In this document: positions 31,734 through 41,365 of the stretch, one piece after another
Layout of the letters: the number at the start of each line of letters is the position of its first letter
Numbering within the stretch: the stretch's first letter is position 1
Assembly: GCF_945957465.1 (NCBI RefSeq)
Contig: NZ_CAMFLC010000003.1
Coordinates: 102,696-166,695 of the forward strand
DNA length: 64,000 bases
Source of the DNA: an uncultured Leifsonia sp.
Lineage (GTDB): Bacteria > Actinomycetota > Actinomycetes > Actinomycetales > Microbacteriaceae
Direction: 5' to 3'
Notes under the pieces: generated by a model
Databases searched by the model: none
The model's input: only the letters and a program-made list of their open reading frames with translations
What the model was told of the DNA's origin: nothing
Translations under genes and position numbers: made by a program

Positions 31734-32507
31734 TCAGGTCGGCTCCACGAGCACCGAACGCAGTTTCGCCAGCTCGACCTCGCTCAGGCCGGCCTCGAGC
31801 AGATAGTCGCGCACCCCGCCGAACTCACGGTCGAGCAGATCGAGCGACTCCTCGAGCGCCTCGGGAGGGCTCCCACCCAGGATGATGCGCAGAGCCGGTG
31901 TCACCTCAACACCATGACTCCTCACCAGTGCGATCATCCCCTCCAGCCACGGGCCATCGAGATTGGCCTGGGTGGCAGCATAGTCTGCCACCACCGTCTC
32001 GCGGTCGACGCCGACGGCGCTCAGAGCGAGCGCGACGACGACGCCGGTGCGGTCCTTGCCCGCGGTGCAGTGCACGACGACCGCCTCGTCGCCGGTGTCC
32101 GCGATCTCGCGCAGCGCGGTGACCACCACGTCGCGGTGCTGCAGCAGGATCTTCTCGTACAGGCCGGCCAGGGTGACGCCGATCGTGGATGCGGACGCAC
32201 CCGACCCTTCGAACACCGGGAGATGCAGACGTTCGATGCCGAGCCCGTCGACGTCGTCGGGCATCACTTCCGTCTCGAAGTCGTCGCGCAGGTCGATCAC
32301 GATGCGGACGCCGAGATCGCGCAGCGACCGCCGGCCCTGCTCGCCGAGACGCGCCAGGCCGTCCGAACGGAACAGCTTGCCGCGACGCACGACCCCCGTC
32401 GGCACGGGGTAGCCGCCGACATCGCGGAAGTTGTACGTGCCGTTCACCGGGATGCGCTCGGCGATGTCGGTCACCCGGCCGCCGGTCCGCTCGTCGTGCG
32501 TGCTCAT
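31734..32507 (-). CDS. Tyrosine/lipid phosphatase of the PtpB (DSP3) type
   Basis: 257 residues. P-loop HCTAGKDRTG (about residues 145-154) has the cysteine nucleophile and arginine of the CX5R phosphatases with the Lys-Asp insertion typical of the Mycobacterium PtpB/atypical dual-specificity family. The N-terminal NGTYNFRDVGGYPVPTG is the other family signature. It could act on phosphotyrosine, phosphoserine or phosphoinositides. No signal peptide is evident. Single gene; upstream is smpB on the same strand, 45 bases away, so read-through is possible. Confidence 0.9.
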   Translation of the reverse strand: MSTHDERTGGRVTDIAERIPVNGTYNFRDVGGYPVPTGVVRRGKLFRSDGLARLGEQGRRSLRDLGVRIVIDLRDDFETEVMPDDVDGLGIERLHLPVFEGSGASASTIGVTLAGLYEKILLQHRDVVVTALREIADTGDEAVVVHCTAGKDRTGVVVALALSAVGVDRETVVADYAATQANLDGPWLEGMIALVRSHGVEVTPALRIILGGSPPEALEESLDLLDREFGGVRDYLLEAGLSEVELAKLRSVLVEPT

Positions 32508-32552
32508 GACCTCATCCTGCCACCCGCTCCCGACAGGACACCCCGGTTCGGG

Positions 32553-33029
32553 TCACTCGCCGAGGTGACGCCTGCTGGACATCGCCCGCTCGGCTTCGCG
32601 ATTGTCCTGCCGCTCGCGTAGAGCCTGCCTCTTGTCGTACTCGCGCTTGCCCTTGGCGATGGCGATCTCGACCTTGGCGCGTCCGTCGCTGAAGTAGATC
32701 GAGAGCGGCACGATCGTGTAGCCGCCCTGCTTGACCTTGTTCTCGATCTTGACGATCTGGGCCTTGTGGAGCAGCAGCTTGCGCTTGCGGCGCGGCGCAT
32801 GATTGTTCCACGTCCCGTCGAGGTACTCCGGGATGTGCACCGCGTCGAGCCACGCCTCGCCGCCGTCGACGAACGCATACCCGTCCACCAGCGACGCACG
32901 TCCCTCGCGCAGCGACTTCACCTCGGTACCGGTCAGGACGAGTCCCGCCTCGTAGGTGTCCTCGATGGTGTAGTCGTGGCGCGCTCGGCGATTGGTGGCC
33001 ACGACCTTCTGGCCACGTTCCCTGGGCAC
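32553..33029 (-). CDS. smpB: SsrA-binding protein
   Basis: 158 residues, OB fold: [40 protein letters not shown] and the conserved [20 protein letters not shown]. The C-terminal tail [20 protein letters not shown] is the basic helix that enters the mRNA channel. It binds tmRNA and brings it to stalled ribosomes. GTG 33029 has AGGAGC upstream. The genes run prfB-ftsE-ftsX-smpB, with the tmRNA gene beyond, an order kept in many actinobacteria. Confidence 0.97.
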   Translation of the reverse strand: MPRERGQKVVATNRRARHDYTIEDTYEAGLVLTGTEVKSLREGRASLVDGYAFVDGGEAWLDAVHIPEYLDGTWNNHAPRRKRKLLLHKAQIVKIENKVKQGGYTIVPLSIYFSDGRAKVEIAIAKGKREYDKRQALRERQDNREAERAMSSRRHLGE

Positions 33030-33053
33030 AGCTGCTCCTGACGTCGAAGATGG

Positions 33054-33080
33054 TGCTGCCCGGCACGTCGCCGGGCAGCA
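33054..33080 (-). promoter_or_regulatory. Stem-loop at the 5' end of the smpB transcript
   Basis: TGCTGCCCGGC (33054-33064) and GCCGGGCAGCA (33070-33080) form an 11-bp perfect stem with a 5-base loop. On the minus strand it starts about 5 bases after an extended -10 box GTATAGACT (box at 33085-33090). It would sit at the extreme 5' end of an smpB mRNA, stabilising it, or serve as the ftsX terminator; there is no U-run. Confidence 0.6.
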
Positions 33081-33084
33081 GACC

Positions 33085-33090
33085 AGTCTA
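33085..33090 (-). promoter_or_regulatory. -10 box (TAGACT, extended) for smpB
   Basis: Minus-strand GTATAGACT immediately after the ftsX stop region gives smpB its own promoter with a 5' leader of about 50 bases that includes the stem-loop. Confidence 0.5.
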
Positions 33091-33096
33091 TACGGG

Positions 33097-34002
33097 TCAG
33101 ACCCTCAGATACCGCTTGATCGCGAAGTTCGCCGAGGCCGCGGCAAGGACGACGCCCACGATGATGAGCAGCGGGATCACCAGCCAGCCTTGGTCCATCC
33201 CCACGAAGTTGATCGACGGGATCCGCGGGCTGAGGAATCCCCGCACGAAGTACTGCACGCCCAGCCAGATCACGACGCAGCTCAGGATGGAGCCGATGAG
33301 TGCGGCGATCACGCCCTCGATGATGAACGGCGTCTGGATGAACCGGTTCGAAGCGCCGACCAGTCGCATGATGCCGATCTCACGCCGTCGCGAGAACGCC
33401 GAGAGCCGGATCGTCGTCGCGATCAGCAGAACGGCGGCGACCAGCATGAGGATCGCGATGCCGATGGCGGTGAGACTCGCGGCGTTGAGGATGTTGAAGA
33501 TCTGGTCGAGATAGCTGCGCTGGTCGACCACGCTCTGCACACCGGGCGAGTTCGACAGGGTCTCGGTCAGCACATCGGAACGGTTGGGATCCTTGAGGTT
33601 GACCCAGAACGTCTGCGGGATCATGTCCGGTGTGACGTAGTCGGCGATCTGGTTGCCTTTGAACTGCTGCTTGAACTGCTCGTAGCCCTGCTTCTGGTCC
33701 TGGAAGTAGAACTTCTGGATGTAGGGCGCGATCTCCGGCGATTCCAGCTGCTTCTTCACCGCGGCCACGGTCTGCTCGGTCGCAGCGCCGCCCGGGCAGT
33801 TGTCCGTCTCGGTGCACATGTAGACGGCGACCTGCGCGCGGTCGTACCAGTACGTCTTCATCTGCGCGATCTGCAGCTGGAGCAGCGCGGCCGTGCCGAC
33901 GAAGGTCAGCGAGATGAAGGTGACGAGCACGACGGAGACGACCATCGAGAGGTTGCGCCGCAGGCCATTGCCGACCTCCGACCAGATGAGCCCGAATCTC
34001 AT
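33097..34002 (-). CDS. ftsX: Cell-division ABC transporter membrane protein FtsX
   Basis: 301 residues, four helices: one at residues 20-42, then an outside domain with two cysteines ([11 protein letters not shown]), and three helices in the C-terminal part ([60 protein letters not shown]). With FtsE it activates peptidoglycan hydrolases (RipC in mycobacteria) at the septum. The cytoplasmic loop [20 protein letters not shown] is the coupling helix. Start overlaps the ftsE stop by 4 bases. Confidence 0.97.
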   Translation of the reverse strand: MRFGLIWSEVGNGLRRNLSMVVSVVLVTFISLTFVGTAALLQLQIAQMKTYWYDRAQVAVYMCTETDNCPGGAATEQTVAAVKKQLESPEIAPYIQKFYFQDQKQGYEQFKQQFKGNQIADYVTPDMIPQTFWVNLKDPNRSDVLTETLSNSPGVQSVVDQRSYLDQIFNILNAASLTAIGIAILMLVAAVLLIATTIRLSAFSRRREIGIMRLVGASNRFIQTPFIIEGVIAALIGSILSCVVIWLGVQYFVRGFLSPRIPSINFVGMDQGWLVIPLLIIVGVVLAAASANFAIKRYLRV

Positions 34003-35096
34003 TTCGTGGGTCCCACATTCTGTTCGCCGTCACGGTCGGACGCGTCGCGCAGTCCGCTCAGGTCGAGGTTGGCGGTGAAGTTCAGGTGATCGGGGAGGTC
34101 CTCCCCTGCGGCGGCCGCCGGCACCGTGACCGGCACCGGCACCGCGGGCGCAGGTGCCTGCTGGGGCGCGGCCTGCTGCACGGGGGCCTCCGTCTGTGCC
34201 GGTTGCGACGGCGCGGCGGACGCGGGTACGGGAGCCGACACCGGCTGGACCGGGCCCGTTCCGCCGACCCTCACCGGACCGGTGGGGTTCGACACCGGCG
34301 TATGCGGCCGCGTCATGGGCTCGGAGGCCGCGGGCGAGGCGACGACACCCGTCGCCGTCGCGGCGGGGACGGCGAGGCCCTCCGCCGTCGGTCGCGGCAG
34401 CGGGATGGAGGTCGTCACGCCGTAGCCGCCGTGACGCTCGTCGCGGACGATCTGTCCGCCGACCAGCTCGATCACGCGCTGTTTCATCTGGTCGACGATC
34501 GCGGCCTCGTGCGTCGCCATCAACACCGTGGTGCCTCCGGCGTTGATCTGCGCGAGCACCTGCATGATGCCCGCGCTGGTGGCGGGGTCGAGGTTTCCGG
34601 TCGGCTCGTCGGCGAGCAGGATCTGCGGCTTGTTGACGACGGCGCGCGCGATCGCGACGCGCTGCTGCTCACCACCGGAGAGCTCGTGGGGAAGGCGCTG
34701 CGCCTTGCCGTCCAGGCCCACCATCTTCAGGACGTCCGGCACGGCCTCCTGGATGAATCCGCGGGACTTGCCGATCACCTGCAGCGTGAAGGCCACGTTC
34801 TGGAAGACGGTCTTGTTCGGGAGGAGCCGGAAATCCTGGAAGACGACGCCGATGTTGCGTCGGAAGTACGGGACCTTGCGCGAGGAGATCGAGCCCAGGT
34901 CCTGTCCGAGGACATGGATGGCACCCTTGGTCGGCCGCTCCTCCTTGAGGATCAGCCGGAGGCAGCTCGACTTGCCGGAGCCGGAGGCGCCGACGAGGAA
35001 GACGAACTCGCCGCGCAGCACTTCCAGGTTGATGCCGTTGAGCGCTGGGCGCGTCGTGCCCGAGTACTGCTTGGATACGTGTTCGAACCGGATCAT
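33999..35096 (-). CDS. ftsE: Cell-division ATP-binding protein FtsE with long C-terminal extension
   Basis: 365 residues. The first 225 are a standard FtsE: Walker [10 protein letters not shown], signature [14 protein letters not shown], Walker [14 protein letters not shown] and H-loop ATHE. The remaining 140 residues are low-complexity, rich in Pro, Ala, Val and Gln ([20 protein letters not shown]), and end in [20 protein letters not shown], which looks like a conserved terminal motif. E. coli FtsE has 222 residues. The tail may bind division proteins. A -10 box TAGTCT lies 9 bases upstream (35106-35111). Confidence 0.97.
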   Translation of the reverse strand: MIRFEHVSKQYSGTTRPALNGINLEVLRGEFVFLVGASGSGKSSCLRLILKEERPTKGAIHVLGQDLGSISSRKVPYFRRNIGVVFQDFRLLPNKTVFQNVAFTLQVIGKSRGFIQEAVPDVLKMVGLDGKAQRLPHELSGGEQQRVAIARAVVNKPQILLADEPTGNLDPATSAGIMQVLAQINAGGTTVLMATHEAAIVDQMKQRVIELVGGQIVRDERHGGYGVTTSIPLPRPTAEGLAVPAATATGVVASPAASEPMTRPHTPVSNPTGPVRVGGTGPVQPVSAPVPASAAPSQPAQTEAPVQQAAPQQAPAPAVPVPVTVPAAAAGEDLPDHLNFTANLDLSGLRDASDRDGEQNVGPTK

Positions 35097-35223
35097 GACT
35101 GTTAGAGACTAAGCAACACTTGCGCGATCCACAGTAGCGACATGCCAGCGGGCTGCAAGCCTGACAGTCGCCGGAACGCGGGCTATGCGCGCCGCCGTCG
35201 GCCGCCCGGGGCCGTGAGCCTGC

Positions 35224-36336
35224 TCAGTCGTCGTCTTTGGAGCCGGCCCGCCAGCGGATGCCCGCTGCGATGAAGCCGTCGAGGTCGCCGTCGAACACGG
35301 AGGCCGGGTTGCCCGACTCGTAGCCGGTGCGCAGGTCTTTCACGAGCTGCTGTCCGTAGAGGAAGTAGGAGCGCATCTGATCGCCCCAGCTCGCGGTGAT
35401 GGTGCCGGCGAGCTCCTTCTTCTTCGCGGCCTCCTCCTCTTTCTGGAGGAGGAGCAGGCGCGTCTGCAGCACGCGCATGGCGGCCGCGCGGTTCTGGATC
35501 TGCGACTTCTCGTTCTGCATCGAGACGACGATGCCGGTCGGGAGGTGGGTGATGCGCACAGCCGAGTCGGTCGTGTTGACCGACTGCCCGCCCGGGCCGG
35601 AGGACCGGAAGACGTCGACGCGGATGTCGCCCTCGGGCACTTCCACGGCCGTCGCCTCCTCCATCAGGGGGATGACCTCGACCGCCGCGAACGACGTCTG
35701 ACGCTTGTCGGCGGAGCCGAAGGGGCTGATGCGCGCGAGCCGGTGCGTTCCGGCCTCGACGGAGAGCGTGCCGAACGCGTAGGGGGCGTCGACCTCGAAC
35801 GTGGCCGACTTGATGCCGGCGCCCTCGGCGTAGGAGGTGTCCATGACCTTGACCGGGTACTTGTGCTGCTCCGCCCAGCGCAGGTACATGCGCATGAGCA
35901 TCTCGGCGAAGTCCGTGGCGTCGTCGCCTCCTGCGCCCGAGCGGATCGTGACGATGGCGGCGCGCTCGTCGTACTCGCCGCTCAGCAGGGTCTGCACCTC
36001 GAGGTCGCCCAGCGTCTTCTGCAGGGCCTCCAGCTCGGCGCGGGCCTCGGCCGCCGACTCCTCGTCGTCGCCCTCGTTGGCGAGCTCGACGAGCACTTCG
36101 AGATCGTCGAGGCGCTGCTCGACGGACGTGATGCGACCGAGCTCGGCCTGGCGGTGGCTGAGCGCGCTCGTCACCTTCTGCGCGTTCGCCGTGTCATCCC
36201 AGAGGTCGGGCGCTCCGGCCTGCTCGCTGAGGTCGGCGATGTCGGCGCGGAGCTTCTCCACGTTCACGACGGCGACGATGTCGGCGAGAGTCGAGCGGAG
36301 GTCCGCGATCTGCGGGGAGAGGTCAAGTTCGATCAT
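35224..36336 (-). CDS. prfB: Peptide chain release factor 2
   Basis: 370 residues. GGQ motif in [20 protein letters not shown] triggers peptidyl-tRNA hydrolysis; the SPF tripeptide ([18 protein letters not shown]) reads UGA and UAA. The N-terminal helical domain occupies residues 1-115. The gene is one uninterrupted frame from ATG 36336, so it lacks the programmed +1 frameshift with in-frame UGA found in most other bacteria. GGAGG ribosome site upstream. First gene of the translation/division cluster on this strand. Confidence 0.97.
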   Translation of the reverse strand: MIELDLSPQIADLRSTLADIVAVVNVEKLRADIADLSEQAGAPDLWDDTANAQKVTSALSHRQAELGRITSVEQRLDDLEVLVELANEGDDEESAAEARAELEALQKTLGDLEVQTLLSGEYDERAAIVTIRSGAGGDDATDFAEMLMRMYLRWAEQHKYPVKVMDTSYAEGAGIKSATFEVDAPYAFGTLSVEAGTHRLARISPFGSADKRQTSFAAVEVIPLMEEATAVEVPEGDIRVDVFRSSGPGGQSVNTTDSAVRITHLPTGIVVSMQNEKSQIQNRAAAMRVLQTRLLLLQKEEEAAKKKELAGTITASWGDQMRSYFLYGQQLVKDLRTGYESGNPASVFDGDLDGFIAAGIRWRAGSKDDD

Positions 36337-36412
36337 GGCGTCCTCCAGCCTACCGGCGCCGCCGCCCGGGCGCTCGCGTGACGGCGCTCGCGTGACGGCA
36401 CGGGGGCAGTTG

Positions 36413-36418
36413 TAGTGT
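36413..36418 (+). promoter_or_regulatory. -10 box (TAGTGT) of the MFS gene
   Basis: Ends 9 bases before ATG 36428, with no ribosome site in between; probable leaderless or very short-leader transcript, divergent from prfB. Confidence 0.45.
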
Positions 36419-36427
36419 GTAAACCAA

Positions 36428-37708
36428 ATGACTTCCGATGAGCGCCCGTTCTCGTTCCGCGCCGTCGCCCTGGCCGCCTTTCTGCCCACGCTGCTGTTCT
36501 CGATCGGCGAGGGCGCGATCATCCCGATCATCCCGATCGCCGCGGGCAACCTCGGTGCCACGCTCGCGATGGCCGGCTTCATCGCCTCGATGCTGATGCT
36601 GGGCGAGCTCGCGGGCGACATCCCGAGCGGCTGGGTGGTCTCACGGATCGGCGAGCGCACCGCGATGATCGGCGCGGCGGCGGTGGCGGTCGTGGGGGTC
36701 GTCATCTGCCTGCTCGCCCCGAACTACTGGGTCCTGATGGCGGGCATCTTCGTGGTCGGGCTCGCCACCGCCGTGTTCGCGCTCGCCCGCCACGCGTTCA
36801 TGACCACCTACGTCCCCGTGCGCTACCGCGCCCGGGCGCTGTCGACGCTCGGCGGGATCTTCCGCGCGGGCTGGTTCGTCGGGCCGCTCATCGCCTCCGG
36901 CGTCATCGCCCTCACCGGCTCGACCCGGTCCGTGTTCTGGATCTTCATCGTCAGCTGTCTCGGCTCCGTCGTCGTCCTCCTGGTCCTTCCCGATCCCGAG
37001 CGGATGTTCGGCCCGGCGCCCACGTCTCCCGGTCACGACGGGGAGCAGCTGACCGCCGGAGAGGAGGACGCCGACGAGCGCACCCGCGGACTGTTCTCGA
37101 CGATCTGGGCGTTCCGCGGCGTCCTGGCGCGGATGGGATCCGGCATCTCCCTCGTCGCCGCCGTGCGTTCGGCGCGCACCGTGCTGCTTCCCCTCTGGGC
37201 GGTCTCGATCGGGCTCAGCGAGTCGAACACGGCGCTCATCATCGGCATCGCGGGGGCCGTCGACTTCGCGCTGTTCTACGCGAGCGGTCAACTCATGGAC
37301 CGGTTCGGCCGGATGTGGAGCGTCGTGCCCTCCATGCTCGGGCTGGGAGCCGGCTTCCTTGCACTGGCGTTCAGTCACGACCTGCCGGCGAACGTCGCCT
37401 GGTACATCGGCGTCTCGCTCTTCCTCGCGTTCGCGAACGGCATCGGCTCCGGCATCATCATGACGCTGGGCGCCGACCTGGCGCCGAGCGAGGCCCCTGC
37501 CGCCTTCCTCGGCGCCTGGAGGTTCACCGGCGATGCCGGTCAGGCGGTGGCGCCACTCGTGGTCTCACTGCTGACCGGTCTGGTCTCGATCGCCTTCGCG
37601 AGCGGGGTCATGGGCCTGCTCGGGCTGCTCGGGGCCGGGCTTCTCGCGCGCTTCATCCCCCGCTACATCCCGCGCCGCCCACCGCGTGCCGACGGCCTGA
37701 CGGAATAG
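36428..37708 (+). CDS. Major facilitator superfamily transporter
   Basis: 426 residues, twelve helices with a 50-residue charged central loop (about 195-240, EEDADERTR). The inter-helix 2-3 motif reads [20 protein letters not shown], matching the MFS motif A consensus. It looks like a drug:proton antiporter of the 12-helix type, with an antiporter-like motif C replaced by [17 protein letters not shown] at helix 5. The substrate is unknown. Ends about 60 bases before the LLM oxidoreductase gene, which has its own -10-like TACAGT. Confidence 0.9.
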   Translation: MTSDERPFSFRAVALAAFLPTLLFSIGEGAIIPIIPIAAGNLGATLAMAGFIASMLMLGELAGDIPSGWVVSRIGERTAMIGAAAVAVVGVVICLLAPNYWVLMAGIFVVGLATAVFALARHAFMTTYVPVRYRARALSTLGGIFRAGWFVGPLIASGVIALTGSTRSVFWIFIVSCLGSVVVLLVLPDPERMFGPAPTSPGHDGEQLTAGEEDADERTRGLFSTIWAFRGVLARMGSGISLVAAVRSARTVLLPLWAVSIGLSESNTALIIGIAGAVDFALFYASGQLMDRFGRMWSVVPSMLGLGAGFLALAFSHDLPANVAWYIGVSLFLAFANGIGSGIIMTLGADLAPSEAPAAFLGAWRFTGDAGQAVAPLVVSLLTGLVSIAFASGVMGLLGLLGAGLLARFIPRYIPRRPPRADGLTE

Positions 37709-37765
37709 CGGCGGCCCCAGTACAGTTCCAGACGTATGCAAACGCATCGAGCAGGAGGACGACGC

Positions 37766-38803
37766 ATGGCGGCACGACTGGAGATCGGGATCGACACGTT
37801 CGGCGACGTGACGCTGGACGCCGACGGGGCGCCGTTGTCGCACGCACAGGTGCTGCGCAACGTCGTCGCAGAGGGCATCCAGGCCGATCAGGCCGGCCTC
37901 GACTTCATCGGCATCGGCGAGCACCACCGGCAGGACTTCTCGGTGTCGGCGCCCGACGTCGTGCTCGCCGCGATCGCCGGGCAGACCGACCGGATCCACC
38001 TCGGGTCGGCCGTCACCGTGCTGAGCTCGGACGACCCGGTGCGGGTGTTCGAGCGTTTCGCCACGCTCGACGGCGTCTCGAACGGCCGAGCCGAGGTCAT
38101 CCTCGGCCGCGGATCGTTCATCGAGTCCTTCCCGCTGTTCGGGTTCGACATCGCGCAGTACGAGGAGCTCTTCGACGAGAAGCTCGACCTCTTCGCCGCC
38201 CTACGCAGGCAGCAGCCGGTCACCTGGGAGGGCAGCCTCCGACCGCCTCTCACCGACCAGTCGGTCTTCCCACCGGTCGAGCACGGCCTCCTGAAGACGT
38301 GGATCGGCGTCGGCGGCAGTCCCGAGTCCGTCGTGCGCGCCGCCCGCTACGGCCTCCCGCTCATGGTCGCGATCATCGGCGGCGGCCCGATGCGCTTCCA
38401 ACCGCTCACCGAGCTGTACCGGAACGCGCTGGAGCAGTTCGGACCCGACACCACGCTGCCGATCGGCGTGCACTCCCCCGGGTTCGTCGCCGAGACCGAC
38501 CAGGAGGCGAAGGACACCCTCTGGCCGCACTGGGAGGCGATGACCAACCGGATCGGACGGGAGCGCGGCTGGCCGCCCGCCACCCGCGCGCGGTTCGAGC
38601 ACGAGGCGGCGGAGGACGGCGCACTGGTGGTCGGCTCCCCCGAGACCGTGGCGCAGAAGATCGCGTATGCCGCCCGCGGGCTCGGGCTCACCCGCTTCGA
38701 CGTCAAGCTCAGCAACGGGACGCTCGGCCACGAGCACATCATGCGGGCGATCGACCTCCTCGGTCGCGAGGTGGCGCCGCGCGTGGATGAGCTATTGTCG
38801 TAG
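37766..38803 (+). CDS. LLM class flavin-dependent oxidoreductase
   Basis: 345 residues, luciferase-like TIM barrel. Conserved segments are GIGEHHRQDFSVSAPDVVLA, GSAVTVLSSDDPVRVFERFA and RAEVILGRGSFIESFPLFG, and the C-terminal part has a mobile loop. It uses FMNH2 or F420; the absence of typical F420-binding features favours FMN, as in the widely distributed 'alkanal monooxygenase-like' enzymes. ATG 37766 has AGGAGG 9 bases upstream; an in-frame ATG at 37736 after TACAGT would add ten residues. Followed by tRNA-Leu. Confidence 0.88.
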   Translation: MAARLEIGIDTFGDVTLDADGAPLSHAQVLRNVVAEGIQADQAGLDFIGIGEHHRQDFSVSAPDVVLAAIAGQTDRIHLGSAVTVLSSDDPVRVFERFATLDGVSNGRAEVILGRGSFIESFPLFGFDIAQYEELFDEKLDLFAALRRQQPVTWEGSLRPPLTDQSVFPPVEHGLLKTWIGVGGSPESVVRAARYGLPLMVAIIGGGPMRFQPLTELYRNALEQFGPDTTLPIGVHSPGFVAETDQEAKDTLWPHWEAMTNRIGRERGWPPATRARFEHEAAEDGALVVGSPETVAQKIAYAARGLGLTRFDVKLSNGTLGHEHIMRAIDLLGREVAPRVDELLS

Positions 38804-38830
38804 CCGCGCGGCGCTTCGGCGGCGCGAGCC

Positions 38831-38912
38831 GCGGGAGTGGTGAAACTGGCAGACACGCAGGATTTAGGTTCCTGTGCTTCACGGCGTGAGGGTTCGAGTC
38901 CCTTCTCCCGCA
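38831..38912 (+). tRNA. tRNA-Leu (anticodon TAG)
   Basis: 82 bases with the long variable arm of class II tRNAs: acceptor GCGGGAG/CTCCCGC, anticodon stem CAGGA/TCCTG with loop TTTAGGT (TAG), variable arm GCTTCACGGCGT, T-arm GGGTTCGAGTCCC. Discriminator A at 38912; no encoded CCA. It decodes CUA and, by wobble, other CUN codons. Confidence 0.96.
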
Positions 38913-39029
38913 CCGCATCGACCATCCATCGGATGAACACTGCTGCCGCCCAGTGGGACCACAGGGTGATCTTCGCTCGCGCTTCCACGATTCGCACGCT
39001 TCGTGCAGGTTCGTCCCACTAAACTCGGC

Positions 39030-39767
39030 GTGAATCCGACACCGAAACCCTGGAGACACGTGATCCATCACGCCGGCCTCATCCCCTGGCTCGACCCGCA
39101 CACGATCATCTCGGCCGCGGGTCCGTGGGCGCTGCTGGTGGTGTGCGGGATCGTCTTCGCCGAGACCGGCCTGCTGGTCGGCTTCCTGCTCCCGGGCGAC
39201 ACCCTGCTCGTCATCTCCGGCCTGCTCACCCACACCTCGCTCGTCTTCGGGGTGGACATCTGGTGGGTGTGCCTCGCGATCGCCTTCGCCGCGTTCCTCG
39301 GCGGCGAGGTCGGCTACCTGATCGGGCACAAAGCCGGGCCACGGGTCTTCGAACGCAGAGAGACCGGGCTGTTCAGCATGGAGAATGTGCGCCGCACCAA
39401 CGCCTTCTTCGACCGGTTCGGTGCGCTGGCGGTCATCCTCGCCCGCTTCGTGCCGATCGTGCGCACGTTCGCCCCCGTCGCCGCCGGCGTCGGCCACATG
39501 AACTACAAGAAGTACTCGCTCTACAACGCGATCGGGGCGCTGATCTGGGGCGCCGGCCTCACCCTCTTCGGCTACGTCATCGGATACATCCCGCCGGTGG
39601 CGACGTTCGTCTCGAACTACATCGACGTGATCCTCATCGGAGCCGTCGTCATCACGCTCATCCCGACGCTCTTCCACTACTTCCAGTCGCTGCGCAAGGC
39701 CAAGAGGAAGCGGCTCGCAGCGGCCGCGGCAGAGCCGGCCGAGCCGCGCCCGACCCCCGACGTCTGA
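39030..39767 (+). CDS. DedA-family membrane protein
   Basis: 245 residues from GTG 39030 (GTG 39003 or 39060 also possible). SNARE-associated/DedA domain: FAETGLLVGFLLPGDTLLVI near the N-terminus and FGALAVILARFVPIVRTFAP, GVGHMNYKKYSLYNAIGALI in the middle, with the basic/proline motif (RFVPIVR) characteristic of the family. Five to six helices. DedA proteins are undecaprenyl-phosphate or phospholipid flippases needed for envelope homeostasis; which lipid this one moves is not known. Confidence 0.92.
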   Translation: MNPTPKPWRHVIHHAGLIPWLDPHTIISAAGPWALLVVCGIVFAETGLLVGFLLPGDTLLVISGLLTHTSLVFGVDIWWVCLAIAFAAFLGGEVGYLIGHKAGPRVFERRETGLFSMENVRRTNAFFDRFGALAVILARFVPIVRTFAPVAAGVGHMNYKKYSLYNAIGALIWGAGLTLFGYVIGYIPPVATFVSNYIDVILIGAVVITLIPTLFHYFQSLRKAKRKRLAAAAAEPAEPRPTPDV

Positions 39768-39785
39768 CCAGAGGGCCGCCGCACG

Positions 39786-40688
39786 TCAGCGGTGGAACTC
39801 GTCCTCGTGGGCGGCGTGCTCCGCGGGCTCCAGCTGGAACGTGGAGTGCTCCACGTCGAAGTGGGTCGACAGGCACCCGGAGAGCTCGTCCAGGAGCTTC
39901 CCGGCGCCCCCGGAGCTGAACACTCCCGGCTCGACGACGACGTGTGCAGTGAACACGGGTGCTCCTGAGGTGATCGCCCAGACGTGCACGTCGTGCACGG
40001 CGACGACGCCCTTCGTCCCCAGGATGTGGTCGCGGATCTCCGCGACATCCGTGTCCGCGGGTGCCGCTTCGCTGAGCACGCGCACGACGTCGCGCAGCAG
40101 CATCACGGCGCGCGGCACGATGAACGCGGCGATGAGGAGCGACGCGATCGCGTCGGCGGCCTGGAAGCCGGTGAACATGATCACCACTGCCGCGACGATG
40201 ACCGTCACCGATCCGATGAGGTCGCCGAACACCTCCAGGTAGGCGCCGCGCATGTTGATCGAATGCCCGGCGGCCGGGCGCAGCAGAAGCAGCGCGCCGA
40301 AGTTCGCCACCAGGCCGATGACCGCGACGATCAGCATGGCGCCGGACTGCACGCCGGTTTCGCCCGACACGAGCCGGCCGATCGCGCCGATCGTGACCGT
40401 CACGGCCACGACGACGAGGATCAGCCCGTTGATGAGCGCTCCGAAGACCTCTGCGCGCCGGTAGCCGAAAGTCTGCCGGTCGGTGGCGGGCCGCGCGGCC
40501 ACGATGGTGGCCATCAGCGCCACGACGAGCCCGGTGAGATCGCTCAGCATGTGGCCGGCGTCGGCGAGCAGCGACAGCGAACCGCTGATCCACGCGCCGA
40601 CGACCTCCACCACGAGCACCGCTGCGACGATCCCGATGGCGATCAGGAGTCGATTACGGTTGGCGGCGTGCCCGTGGTCATGGCTCAT
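39786..40688 (-). CDS. Cation diffusion facilitator (zinc/cobalt exporter)
   Basis: 300 residues, six helices. Metal site HxxxD in SLLADAGHMLSDLTGL (helix 2) and FGDLIGSVTV in helix 5, the N-terminal His-rich MSHDHGHAANRN, and a C-terminal ferredoxin-like cytoplasmic domain with VVAVHDVHVWAITSGAPVFT and a His-rich end (STHFDVEHSTFQLEPAEHAA). It exports Zn2+ or Co2+ in exchange for protons. ATG 40688 (MSHDHGH) is preferred to the upstream in-frame start. A palindrome in its upstream region may be its metal-responsive operator. Confidence 0.92.
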   Translation of the reverse strand: MSHDHGHAANRNRLLIAIGIVAAVLVVEVVGAWISGSLSLLADAGHMLSDLTGLVVALMATIVAARPATDRQTFGYRRAEVFGALINGLILVVVAVTVTIGAIGRLVSGETGVQSGAMLIVAVIGLVANFGALLLLRPAAGHSINMRGAYLEVFGDLIGSVTVIVAAVVIMFTGFQAADAIASLLIAAFIVPRAVMLLRDVVRVLSEAAPADTDVAEIRDHILGTKGVVAVHDVHVWAITSGAPVFTAHVVVEPGVFSSGGAGKLLDELSGCLSTHFDVEHSTFQLEPAEHAAHEDEFHR

Positions 40689-40744
40689 GGTTCTTCTACG
40701 GTAAGTCGAAGCCACCGGCGCCCGCCAGCCGTCCGGCTAGATGG

Positions 40745-40765
40745 GAATGAGTGCCGTTCTCATTC
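40745..40765. promoter_or_regulatory. Candidate metal-regulator operator GAATGAG-N7-CTCATTC
   Basis: Perfect 7-base inverted repeat (40745-40751 and 40759-40765) in the 80-base region between the CDF gene and rdgB. The core AATGAGAAC...CTCATT on the minus strand resembles Fur/Zur-type boxes, although the spacing is not canonical; an ArsR/SmtB-type repressor is the alternative. It lies at the position of the CDF promoter. Confidence 0.5.
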
Positions 40766-40768
40766 TCG

Positions 40769-41365
40769 TCAGCCTGCAGCGACCAGTTCCCTCAGCGCGG
40801 GGACGATCGCAGCGAACGCGCGCGAACGGTGGCTCTCGACGTTCTTCGCGTCCGGCCCCAGCTCCGCGGCCGTCGCCTCGTGCCCCTCGGGGATGAAGAT
40901 CGGGTCGTAGCCGTGCCCGTGCGCTCCTCTGGCCTCGCGCGCGATGCGCCCGGGCCAGACGCCCTCGACCACGGTCGTCGCGCCCTCCGGGGTCACGAGT
41001 GCCAGCGTCGCCGTGAAGTGGCCGGCCCGGGCGCCGTCGGGGAGGTCGGCGAGCTGATCGAGCAGCAAGCGGAGGTTGGCCTCGGCGTCGCCGTGCCGGC
41101 CCGCCCACCGTGCCGAGAAGATGCCCGGCGCGCCGCCCATGGCGTCGACGCAGATGCCGGAGTCGTCCGCCAGCGCGGGCAGCCCCGAGCGTGCGGCGGC
41201 CGCGCGCGCTTTGATCAGAGCGTTCTCGGCGAAGGTCACGCCGTCTTCAACGGGCTCGGGGCCGTCGTAGCCGACGATCTCGAGCCCGGGGACGGCGTCG
41301 CCGAGGATCTGCTGGAACTCCGCCGCCTTGTGGCGGTTGTGCGTGGCGAGGACGACGCGGACCAT
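40769..41365 (-). CDS. rdgB: Non-canonical purine NTP pyrophosphatase (RdgB/HAM1)
   Basis: 198 residues. Family motifs: LATHNRHKAAEFQQIL, FAENALIKARAAAARSGLPA, LADDSGICVDAMGGAPGIFS, and the C-terminal GYDPIFIPEGHEATAAEL and NVESHRSRAFAAI. It hydrolyses ITP, XTP and dITP to monophosphates, keeping inosine and xanthosine out of nucleic acids. ATG 41365 overlaps the rph stop by one base; rph-rdgB is a conserved pair. Confidence 0.96.
   Translation of the reverse strand: MVRVVLATHNRHKAAEFQQILGDAVPGLEIVGYDGPEPVEDGVTFAENALIKARAAAARSGLPALADDSGICVDAMGGAPGIFSARWAGRHGDAEANLRLLLDQLADLPDGARAGHFTATLALVTPEGATTVVEGVWPGRIAREARGAHGHGYDPIFIPEGHEATAAELGPDAKNVESHRSRAFAAIVPALRELVAAG

Noticed and set aside
35224..36336. 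Programmed frameshift in prfB
   Set aside because: The frame is continuous from ATG 36336 to the stop, with no in-frame TGA or CTTTGA slippery site near codon 25.
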